Position numbers and translations under genes: made by a program. A stretch of 64,000 bases of DNA, taken from contig NZ_CAMPJD010000011.1 of the NCBI RefSeq assembly GCF_946886695.1, positions 1 to 64,000 on the forward strand, written 5' to 3'. The DNA comes from an uncultured Pseudoxanthomonas sp. (GTDB lineage Bacteria > Pseudomonadota > Gammaproteobacteria > Xanthomonadales > Xanthomonadaceae). How positions within the stretch are numbered: the first letter of the stretch is position 1; every line of letters starts with the position of its first letter. Below the pieces are notes generated by a model. The model was not told the DNA's origin, did not search any database, and saw only the letters and a program-made list of their open reading frames with translations. Positions 1-8,096 of the stretch are shown here, in pieces.

Positions 1-29
1 TAGGTCATCGCCAGGGGCTTTACCCCAAA

Positions 30-58
30 CCCCCAGCCCACAAGGCTGGGGGTTTTTT
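30..58 (+). terminator. Rho-independent terminator of an upstream gene
   Basis: A 9-bp perfect GC-rich stem (30-38 with 44-52) with a CACAA loop is followed directly by six T residues (53-58). It would end transcription of whatever gene lies before the window. The first 29 bases are too short to assign. Confidence 0.85.
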
Positions 59-108
59 CTTGCGCCGCTTTGGCCAACAATCGATCTTCATCTCACGGGG
101 GACGATGC

Positions 109-1332
109 ATGAAGTCATGTCGATTGGCGTTTGCCATTGCGCTGGTGGCGCTCGGTACCGATGCTGCGGCAGGAGTCACGCCGACGACGACGCAGCGCGT
201 GCACGAAGCCGCGCTGGTGCTGGACACGCACCTGGACACGCCGGCGAATCTGCGGCGGCCTGGATGGAGCATCGTGGACAATCACCAGCATGAAGGCGAC
301 CTCTCGCAGGTCGATCTGCCGCGCATGAAAGAGGGTGGGCTGGATGGTGGCTTCTGGGTGATCTACACGGCGCAGGGCGCGCGCGACGCCGCCGGCAAGC
401 GCGCAGCACGAGACCACGGGCTCGAACGTCTCGCCAGCATCCTGGAGATGCTCGCCGCGCATCCGGGCGACATGGAGCTTGCCCTCACCGCGGATGACGC
501 TGAACGGATCGCCGATGCCGGCAAACGCGTGTCGTTCATCAGCATGGAAAACGCGGCGCCGCTGGCGAGCGATCCGTCCCTGCTGACGGCCTACCATCGA
601 CTCGGCTTGCGGATGCTCGGCATCACCCATGTGCGCAACAACGACTTTGGCGATTCCTCCACCGATCCGTCTGGTGCCGAGTGGACGGGACTCAGCCCAG
701 CCGGTCGCGCTCTGGTCGCCGAAGCGAACCGCCTTGGCATCGTGCTGGATGCATCGCATGCAAGCGACGCGGTGTTCGACCAGTTGCTTGCGTTGTCTTC
801 GGCGCCGATCGTGTTGTCGCATACGAGCGCGGATGCGCTTTACGACCATCCGCGCAACATCGACGACGCGAGGATCCGCCAGCTTGCGGCGAAGGGCGGC
901 GTGATCCACGTGAACGCATTCGGCGGCTATCTGGTCGACATCCCGAAGATTCCGGAACGCGAAGCGGCGATGGAAAGCCTGTCGAAGAAGTATGGCCCGG
1001 AGAACAGGCTGCCGGCGGACCGGGTTGCGGACTATCTGGCCGAGCGCCTCGCGATCGAAGCGCGCTATCCCGTCAGACGGGCCACGTTCGACGAATACAT
1101 GGCGCACCTGCTGCATATTCTGAAAGTGGCCGGCGTGGATCATGTCGGCATTGGCGCAGACTGGGATGGCGGCGGCGGCGTAGCAGGCATGGAAGATGTC
1201 AGTGCGTTGCCGCGGATCACCGAGGCGCTGCTGACGGCAGGTTATTCCGAGGCGGACATCCGGAAAATCTGGAGCGGCAACCTCCTTCGTGTATTGCGGC
1301 AGACCCAAGCGGCTGCAGAGGTGTCCTCATAA
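109..1332 (+). CDS. Exported membrane dipeptidase (peptidase family M19)
   Basis: A 407-residue zinc dipeptidase of the renal dipeptidase family, which hydrolyses dipeptides, including D-amino-acid forms. The early DTHLDTP segment, the SHTSADAL segment and the late GIGADWDGGG segment match the conserved metal and substrate-site regions of M19. I chose the ATG at 109, preceded by a purine-rich GGGGGACG, because it opens a signal peptide: a short basic start, a hydrophobic core and an AAAG cleavage region. A TTG at 70 would add 13 implausible residues in front of it. No lipobox is seen, so a soluble periplasmic enzyme is likely. It is a single gene with its own upstream region after the terminator at 30-58. 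Confidence 0.85.
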   Translation: MKSCRLAFAIALVALGTDAAAGVTPTTTQRVHEAALVLDTHLDTPANLRRPGWSIVDNHQHEGDLSQVDLPRMKEGGLDGGFWVIYTAQGARDAAGKRAARDHGLERLASILEMLAAHPGDMELALTADDAERIADAGKRVSFISMENAAPLASDPSLLTAYHRLGLRMLGITHVRNNDFGDSSTDPSGAEWTGLSPAGRALVAEANRLGIVLDASHASDAVFDQLLALSSAPIVLSHTSADALYDHPRNIDDARIRQLAAKGGVIHVNAFGGYLVDIPKIPEREAAMESLSKKYGPENRLPADRVADYLAERLAIEARYPVRRATFDEYMAHLLHILKVAGVDHVGIGADWDGGGGVAGMEDVSALPRITEALLTAGYSEADIRKIWSGNLLRVLRQTQAAAEVSS

Positions 1333-1437
1333 TCGCAGGGCTATGCCGCCGAAGCGTTTCGATAGCCGCCCGGTCGTGGGTGGATCAGTGCGGTGGATCC
1401 GGCCACCGTCGTCGATGGCCACGGGGAGGATAGCGCC

Positions 1438-2280
1438 GTGGAAGAGTCCATTACGCCGCGGCGTTTCGTCGCGTGCTTTCCCATCGACATTCCGCGGCAT
1501 TGGCTGCCGGGGAATGAAGTGGTTTCGTCGCTGCTCAATGCGTACACCATCCTGGTGCCGGCCAACGAAGCGTTCTATATCCGTACGCTCAATGCGTGCA
1601 TGCCGCGTATCACGGACGACGCACTGCGGGAGCGCTGCCAGGCGTTCATCCGGCAGGAGGCGCAGCATGGGGTGGCGCACAAGCGCTACTGGGACAATCT
1701 TGATGTGCAGGGATATGCGTATCGTCGCTTCGAAAGGACGGTGGATCGCGTCATCTTCCGCACGATGGACCGATATGCGCCGCTGTGGCTGCGCGTCTCG
1801 CTGGTGAGTTGTGTCGAACACATCAACGCGTTCCTCGGCTATGAGTTCCTGTCGCAATCCATCCTGGCCGATGCGGATCCGCGCATGCGCGATCTTATGG
1901 AGTGGCACTTCGCGGAGGAGATCGAGCACCGTGCAGTCGCGTTCGACCTGCTGCAGATGATCAGACCTAACTACTCGGTGCGCTTAGTGGGTGCGCTGAC
2001 GACGACGGCACTCTTCTACTTGTTGATGGCCGGCATGGCAGCGTCACTGTTGGCCCAGGATCGCTTGTTGTGGAGGAAGGCCTCGGTACGCCAGCTGGTC
2101 CGTCATCTCGGCAAGGGGCACGGGATGGGGCGCCGCACCCTTCACCATCTGCGGGATTACCTGCGTCAGGACTTCCACCCTTCGTGCTTGAGCGGGGCCG
2201 ATGACCTCGCCGCCGAGGCGCTGGCGAGGCAGACACGGGAAGTGCCGCCCACGATCATGCCGATGTCCCCCCAAACCTGA
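1438..2280 (+). CDS. PF10118-type predicted metal-dependent hydrolase
   Basis: A 280-residue helical protein resembling the COG3687/PF10118 'predicted metal-dependent hydrolase' family. Visible are the acidic/histidine motifs expected of a di-iron-like four-helix core: NEAFYIRTLN, RQEAQHGVAH and EWHFAEEIEHRAVAF. A hydrophobic segment near residue 195 (ALTTTALFYLLMAGMAASLL) suggests membrane association. The GTG at 1438 is favoured because GGGGAGGA ends 7 bases before it; an in-frame GTG at 1393 has no ribosome-binding site. The reaction of this family is not established, so the name is a family label only. Roughly 105 bases separate it from the dipeptidase. Confidence 0.75.
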   Translation: MEESITPRRFVACFPIDIPRHWLPGNEVVSSLLNAYTILVPANEAFYIRTLNACMPRITDDALRERCQAFIRQEAQHGVAHKRYWDNLDVQGYAYRRFERTVDRVIFRTMDRYAPLWLRVSLVSCVEHINAFLGYEFLSQSILADADPRMRDLMEWHFAEEIEHRAVAFDLLQMIRPNYSVRLVGALTTTALFYLLMAGMAASLLAQDRLLWRKASVRQLVRHLGKGHGMGRRTLHHLRDYLRQDFHPSCLSGADDLAAEALARQTREVPPTIMPMSPQT

Positions 2281-2420
2281 ACGCCAGGTCGCCGGAGCGC
2301 GTGGAGTCGTTCCCATCCACCAGGGCAGCGCGGAGACCACTGAATCCAAGTAATTGATGGGGAAGGGGATATTTCTGACCAGCCAGACTGAGGGAGATTG
2401 TTGCAGACGTAGGACAATGG

Positions 2421-2448
2421 GGAACTTCTCCGGTGGTTAGCAGTCGAA
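2421..2448 (+). promoter_or_regulatory. Sigma-E-like promoter of rpoH
   Basis: GGAACTT at 2421-2427, a 16-base spacer and TCGAA at 2444-2448 match the extracytoplasmic-stress sigma factor pattern (GGAACTT-N16-TCAAA or TCTGA in enterobacteria). Sigma-E control of rpoH is established in several gammaproteobacteria. Use of this site here is inferred. Transcription would begin about 20 bases before the rpoH start codon. Confidence 0.5.
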
Positions 2449-2464
2449 CCCCCCGACTGCTAAC
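2436..2464. repeat. 11-bp inverted repeat in the rpoH promoter/leader
   Basis: GTTAGCAGTCG (2436-2446) is exactly complementary to 2454-2464 across a 7-base AACCCCC spacer. It overlaps the -10-like element and ends 10 bases before the rpoH start. It may be an operator or a leader hairpin. There is no T-tract, so a terminator is unlikely. Confidence 0.6.
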
Positions 2465-2474
2465 ATCCTTGCCC

Positions 2475-3353
<879 letters not shown>

Positions 3354-3376
3354 CCCGGTATCGCGACCGCGTACTG

Positions 3377-3402
3377 AAGAGGTCCCTCAAGGGGCCTCTT
3401 TT
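3377..3402 (+). terminator. Rho-independent terminator of rpoH
   Basis: A 10-bp stem (AAGAGGTCCC at 3377-3386 with 3391-3400, one G-U pair) with a TCAA loop ends in TTTT and then CGTTTG. It lies 24 bases after the rpoH stop. Confidence 0.85.
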
Positions 3403-3484
3403 CGTTTGCAAGGTTCATCGATCGACGGAAGTGTGATCCACTACGCGGCGATCCGCCTCGGGCGGCAACATAAAGGAGCAGGGC

Positions 3485-4909
3485 ATGGCGTGGGGCAACA
3501 AGCGGCACTGGGTACTCGCGTTGGCAATGGCATGCGGCATGTTGGCGAGTGCGGGCGGCGCGCCGGCCACGGCTGCCGAAACCGGCAACACCAAATCCTC
3601 CGGCGAGCCGCGCGGTGTGAGTTTCAGCATCGATCGCGAGGAATATGACGCGCAGGCGCGCGCCGCGATGCAGGTCGATCCGGTAGTGTCCGCGCAGCTT
3701 GGCGCGATTCGCAAGGTAGTGCTGGACGATGCCGCGAGCATGGACCAGCCCGGCCCCGACGTACTGGTGTTCGATGTCGAGGGCAGCCGCGGCAAGGGGC
3801 GCGTCACCGCACGCTTCATCACGGTCAGTGCGACGGAGGAGGCACTCGGCCCCGGCGTGCTGGTGATGTCGGACGGCACCGAGCACGTGATCGAAGGCGA
3901 CGCCGACGCGTTGGCTGCGAAGGACGACCATCATGGGCACGACCACGATGAGGAGGTCGGGGTGGGCGCCGACCTCTTCACCCGCCAGGCGCAGGAAGCC
4001 GCGCAGCGGTATCCGTTGGTCCGCCAGCACATCGGCCAGATCACGTCTTTCGAAATCGATACCGAGGCCACCGGTGCCGCGCCGGGCATGAACACCTTCG
4101 TGTTCGACGTGGTGGGCGACAAGGGCCGTGGGCGATTGGAAGCGGATTTCATCACCGTCAGCGCCGACACCGAACGCCTCGGCAAGGGCGTGCTGACGCT
4201 GGCGAATGGCCGCCGCTTGCCGTTCGAAGGCGAGCCGCGCGGTGAAGACGAGCCAGCCGATGACGCGGGCGTCGACGATCTGTTCGGCGACATGCAGGAC
4301 AACATCTTCACCCGCCAGGCGCGCGTCGCCGTGCAGCGCTATCCGCTGGTGCAACAGCACATTGGCACGCTGCAGTCGTTCGAGTTCGACCTGGCCGGGA
4401 CGGGCGAGGCGGAAGGTGTGAACGAGTTCGTGTTCGTGCTGGCGGGCGACAAGGGACGCGGGCGCATCCTGGCGGAATTCATCACCGTGGATGCCGACAC
4501 CGAACGTCTCGGCAAAGGCGTGCTGACGCTCGCCGATGGCCGCGAGATTGCGTTCGAAGGCGAGGCGCCGATGGAAGGTGAACTGGCGTCGCCGCGCATC
4601 GATACGGATCGTGGCGAGGTGCCTGATACCTTTGCGCGGCAGGACGGCATCTTCGTGCTGCAGGCCAATGCGGCGATGCAGGCGCATCCCGTCGTGCAAC
4701 GCCACATCGGTGACATCCGCGAGGCGGCCTTCGACCGTGACGCGTCCTGGGCAGCGGAAGGCGAGCGGTATGTCTTCGACCTGAAAGGCAGCAAGGGTGC
4801 GGGCCGTCTCGAAGCCGAGTTCATCACGGTCGACGCGGACAGCGAACGCATCGGCGACGGTGAGCTGGTCATGGCTGACGGCAAGCGTCACTCGTTGAGC
4901 GAAAAGTGA
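3485..4909 (+). CDS. Exported protein with four tandem ~85-residue repeats and a His-rich linker
   Basis: A 474-residue protein with a signal peptide (basic start, hydrophobic core to about residue 23, APATAAE cleavage region). It contains four tandem copies of one domain at roughly residues 55-137, 165-248, 275-358 and 390-470. Each copy runs A..A...P.V..HIG.I, then FVFDV.G.KGRGR, then FITV.AD.ERLG.GVLTLADGR. The pattern is reminiscent of bacterial Coa1/Tim21-like domains (cytochrome oxidase assembly factor Coa1 family), but I cannot confirm this by eye. Between copies 1 and 2 lies a His/Asp cluster (DDHHGHDHDEE, from residue 147) that could bind metal. An AGGAG precedes the ATG by about 7 bases. 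Copies 2 and 3 are nearly identical, so they are recent duplicates. Function unknown. Confidence 0.8.
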   Translation: MAWGNKRHWVLALAMACGMLASAGGAPATAAETGNTKSSGEPRGVSFSIDREEYDAQARAAMQVDPVVSAQLGAIRKVVLDDAASMDQPGPDVLVFDVEGSRGKGRVTARFITVSATEEALGPGVLVMSDGTEHVIEGDADALAAKDDHHGHDHDEEVGVGADLFTRQAQEAAQRYPLVRQHIGQITSFEIDTEATGAAPGMNTFVFDVVGDKGRGRLEADFITVSADTERLGKGVLTLANGRRLPFEGEPRGEDEPADDAGVDDLFGDMQDNIFTRQARVAVQRYPLVQQHIGTLQSFEFDLAGTGEAEGVNEFVFVLAGDKGRGRILAEFITVDADTERLGKGVLTLADGREIAFEGEAPMEGELASPRIDTDRGEVPDTFARQDGIFVLQANAAMQAHPVVQRHIGDIREAAFDRDASWAAEGERYVFDLKGSKGAGRLEAEFITVDADSERIGDGELVMADGKRHSLSEK

Positions 4910-4983
4910 TCCTGACAAGATTCGGATAGCGTCGCCGTTGAGGCAAGACGAACATGGCATCCCGTCTCCTGGAGCGTGATGCC

Positions 4984-5457
4984 ATGTCGTTCGTGATCCG
5001 CGGGCTGTCGCCCGAACCCTTCCGTTCCCTGTTCGCGCTCGACGCCGCCGCACTGACGGCACGCAACATCCGCCGCGTCGTTGCCGATGCCGACCGCGGG
5101 TTTCCCTGCCGCGTCACGCTGCAGGATGCGCAGCAGGGCGAGACCCTGCTGCTGCTTCCCTACCTGCACCACGATGTCGCGGGTCCATATCGCGCCAGCG
5201 GGCCGATCTACGTGCGCGAAGCGGCGCTGCACGTCCATGCCGCCGAGTTTCGCGACACGTTGCCACCGTCATTCCCTCGCAGGCTTCTGTCGCTACGGGC
5301 CTACGACGAGGACGGTCTGATGCGCGACGCCGAGGTGGTGGAGGGCGTCGATGCTATGCCTCATCTGCAACGCCTGCTCGGCATGGCGGGCGTCGCCTAT
5401 CTGCACGTGCACAACGCTCGGCCCGGCTGCTACGCCTGCCGCGTCGATCCCGCCTGA
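4984..5457 (+). CDS. DUF1203 family protein
   Basis: A 157-residue cytoplasmic protein matching the DUF1203 family in length and in its segments: an N-terminal SFVIRGLSPEPF, a central LLLPYLHH, then GPIYVREAA, and a C-terminal YLHVHNARPGCYACRVD. Function is unknown. I prefer the ATG at 4984 (MSFVIRG), which has GGAG about 9 bases upstream, over an in-frame ATG at 4954. Its last 28 bases overlap the end of the oppositely oriented ndh gene. Confidence 0.75.
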   Translation: MSFVIRGLSPEPFRSLFALDAAALTARNIRRVVADADRGFPCRVTLQDAQQGETLLLLPYLHHDVAGPYRASGPIYVREAALHVHAAEFRDTLPPSFPRRLLSLRAYDEDGLMRDAEVVEGVDAMPHLQRLLGMAGVAYLHVHNARPGCYACRVDPA

Positions 5458-6707
5458 TCGGCGTCCTTGCCCAGGATGATCCGCGCGCCGCGCTGGTAGC
5501 TCCAGTACGCCCAGCACCAGTTCAGCAGGACGACCAGCCGGTTGCGGAAGCCGATCAGGAAGAACACGTGCGCGGTCAGCCAGAACCACCACGCCAGCAG
5601 GCCGGAGAACTTCAATCGGCCGAAGTCCACCACCGCCGCCATGCGGCCGATGGTCGCCAGGTTGCCATAGTCCTGGTAGCGGAAGTCGTCGGGCGATGCG
5701 CGCCCAGCAAGCCGTGCGCGCAGAACCTGCGCCACGTGCCGGCCCATCTGTTTCGCCGCCGGCGCCACGCCGGGCACAGGTCGCCCGTCCGAGGTCACGG
5801 CGGCGAGATCTCCCGCGACGAAGATGTCGGAGTGTCCTGGCACGCTGAGGTCCGGCTGCACCGGCACACGTCCGGCACGGTCCAGTGGCACGTCGAGCGA
5901 GCGCGCCAGCGGTGAGGCCGCCACACCAGCCGCCCACACCACGGTCTTTGCCGGCACGAAGGCGTCGCCCAGCCGGTAACCCTCGTCGGTGATGTCGCTT
6001 ACTGGTGTGCCGGTCATCACCTCGACGCCCAGCTTTTCCAGTTGCCTGCGCGCCTTCTCCGACAGCGTGTCGGGAAAGGACGCCAGCACGCGCGGCCCCG
6101 CTTCCACCAGACGCACGCGGGCCTGCGAGGGATCGATGCGGCGGAACTCGTTCTTCAACGTATGTCGCGCGATCTCGGCCAGCGTGCCTGCCAGCTCGAC
6201 GCCGGTCGGTCCGCCGCCGACGATGGCGAAGCTGAGCCACGCGGCGCGTTTCTCCGGATCGGTTTCGGCTTCCGCGCGCTCGAAGGCGAGCAGCAGATGG
6301 CGGCGCAGCTGCAGGGCGTCGTCCAGCGTCTTCAGGCCGGGCGCATGCCGTGCCCACTCGTCGTGGCCGAAGTAGGCATGCGTCGCGCCCGTGGCCAGCA
6401 GCAGCGAGTCGAAGGCGATCGTCGTGCCGTCGGCCAATACCACATGCTTTTCCTGCGGCGCAATCGCAGTGACCTCCGCCAGCCGCACTTCCACGTTGGC
6501 CTGCTTGCGCAGGATGTGGCGCAGCGGCGCGGCGATGTCGGGCGCCGACAATCCGGCGGTGGCCACCTGGTACAGCAGCGGCTGGAACAGGTGGTGGTTG
6601 TGCCGATCGATCAGGGTGATGCGCACCTGCGCGGAGGCGAGGGCGCGCGTGGCCCAGAGGCCCGCGAAGCCACCGCCGACGATGACGAAATGGTGTGCTG
6701 CCTGCAT
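5430..6707 (-). CDS. ndh: Type II NADH:quinone oxidoreductase (NDH-2-like)
   Basis: A 425-residue FAD enzyme passing electrons from NADH to quinone without proton pumping, at the cytoplasmic membrane face. The N-terminal FAD-binding glycine motif (VIVGGGFAGLWATRAL), the second nucleotide-binding motif for NADH (FAIVGGGPTGVELAG) and a late FAD-contact segment (DIFVAGDLAAV) are in the NDH-2 order. The C-terminus carries a Trp-rich hydrophobic membrane anchor (LLAWWFWLTAHVFFLIGF). The ATG at 6707 is preceded by GGGAGA; an upstream in-frame start would add 23 low-quality residues. It lies 69 bases after the transporter gene and may be part of the priA transcript. Its 3' end overlaps DUF1203. Confidence 0.88.
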   Translation of the reverse strand: MQAAHHFVIVGGGFAGLWATRALASAQVRITLIDRHNHHLFQPLLYQVATAGLSAPDIAAPLRHILRKQANVEVRLAEVTAIAPQEKHVVLADGTTIAFDSLLLATGATHAYFGHDEWARHAPGLKTLDDALQLRRHLLLAFERAEAETDPEKRAAWLSFAIVGGGPTGVELAGTLAEIARHTLKNEFRRIDPSQARVRLVEAGPRVLASFPDTLSEKARRQLEKLGVEVMTGTPVSDITDEGYRLGDAFVPAKTVVWAAGVAASPLARSLDVPLDRAGRVPVQPDLSVPGHSDIFVAGDLAAVTSDGRPVPGVAPAAKQMGRHVAQVLRARLAGRASPDDFRYQDYGNLATIGRMAAVVDFGRLKFSGLLAWWFWLTAHVFFLIGFRNRLVVLLNWCWAYWSYQRGARIILGKDADQAGSTRQA

Positions 6708-6776
6708 GCCGTCTCCCGCAGCCACGAAGTGCGTGGCGGATCGCGTGGATTGTCTCACGCGGCCCGCCGCCGTCAC

Positions 6777-8096
6777 TCAGTCCGGGTCGCGGTCGATCAG
6801 CGAGGTCGCGCGCGTGTCGGGCATCCACAGATAGACCAGCAGCGAACAGGCGATGCAGGCGGTGACGTACCCGTAGAAGCCGCTCTCCATGCCGCTTTTC
6901 TTGAACCACAGGGCGACCATGTCCGCCGTTCCTCCGAAGAGCGCGACGGTCAGCGCATAGGGCAGGCCGACGCCCAGGGCGCGGATCTCCACCGGGAACA
7001 TTTCCGCCTTCACCACCGCGTTGATCGCGGTGTAGCCGCTGAGGATCACCAGTGCCGCCATGACCAGCCAGAACGCGTGCGCCGGGCTGGATACCGTCTG
7101 CAGCGTCGACAGGATCGGCCACGTGCACAGGGTGCCCAGTACGCCGAAGGCGATGAGGATGCGCCGGCGTCCGATCCGGTCCGATAGTGCGCCAACCACC
7201 GGTTGCAGCAGCATGAAGAAGAACAGCGTCGAAGCGTTGATCAGGCTGGCCATTTCGCTGGCCATGCCCGCGCTGTTGACGAGGAATTTGTGCACGTACG
7301 TCGTGTACGTATAGAACGCCAGCGTGCCACCCATCGTCAGGCCGACCACGGCGAGCACCGCGCGTGGGTGCCGCATCAGCGCGCGCAGCGTGCCTTGCAC
7401 CTCCTGCTGGTCCGGCGTGCCCGCGGCCTCGCGGCGGGAGAACGATTCGGTTTCCACCATGTTCCGGCGCAGCCACAACGCCACCAGCGCCGCCACCGCG
7501 CCGATCGCGAACGGGATGCGCCAGCCCCATTCGCGCAGTTGCTCGTCGGTGAGGAACACGCGCTGCAGTGCGATCAGCACGGCCAATGCAATCAGGTGGC
7601 CCATGACCAGCGTGACGTACTGGAAGCTGGACCAGAAGCCGCGATGTCCGCGCGTGGCCATCTCGCTGAGATAGGTCGCCGACGTGCCGTATTCGCCGCC
7701 GACGGACAGGCCCTGCAGCAGCCGCGCCATCACCAGCAGGATCGGCGCCGCGACGCCGATGGTCGCGTAGCCGGGCGTGCAGGCGATGATCAGCGAACCG
7801 CCGCACATCATCACTACCGACAGCATCAGCGCGCGCCTGCGGCCATGGCGATCGGCATAGCGGCCCAGCAGCCAGCCGCCGAGCGGGCGCATCAGGAAGC
7901 CCACCGCGAAGATCGCGGCGGTCTTCAGCAACTGGCTGGTGCGGTCGCCACCGGGGAAGAACACTTCGGCGAAGTACAGCGAGAATGCCGCGTACACGTA
8001 CCAGTCGTACCACTCCACCAGGTTGCCCACCGAGCCGCTGAAGATGCTGCGCAGGCGTTGGGCGGGCGTCAGTTCGGTACGGGACGTGGGCGTCAT
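6777..8096 (-). CDS. MFS transporter, metabolite:H+ symporter (KgtP/ProP-like) type
   Basis: A 439-residue inner-membrane transporter with about 12 hydrophobic segments. The start GNLVEWYDWYVYAAFSLYFAEVFFP and the loop GRYADRHGRRRAL after helix 2-3 are signatures of the metabolite:proton symporter subfamily (alpha-ketoglutarate, proline/betaine, shikimate permeases). RLLQGLSVGGEYGTSATYLSE is the matching helix 4 motif. The substrate cannot be read from the sequence; a dicarboxylate or osmolyte is plausible. Its ATG overlaps the priA stop by one base (TGATG), so the two are translationally coupled despite unrelated roles. Confidence 0.85.
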   Translation of the reverse strand: MTPTSRTELTPAQRLRSIFSGSVGNLVEWYDWYVYAAFSLYFAEVFFPGGDRTSQLLKTAAIFAVGFLMRPLGGWLLGRYADRHGRRRALMLSVVMMCGGSLIIACTPGYATIGVAAPILLVMARLLQGLSVGGEYGTSATYLSEMATRGHRGFWSSFQYVTLVMGHLIALAVLIALQRVFLTDEQLREWGWRIPFAIGAVAALVALWLRRNMVETESFSRREAAGTPDQQEVQGTLRALMRHPRAVLAVVGLTMGGTLAFYTYTTYVHKFLVNSAGMASEMASLINASTLFFFMLLQPVVGALSDRIGRRRILIAFGVLGTLCTWPILSTLQTVSSPAHAFWLVMAALVILSGYTAINAVVKAEMFPVEIRALGVGLPYALTVALFGGTADMVALWFKKSGMESGFYGYVTACIACSLLVYLWMPDTRATSLIDRDPD

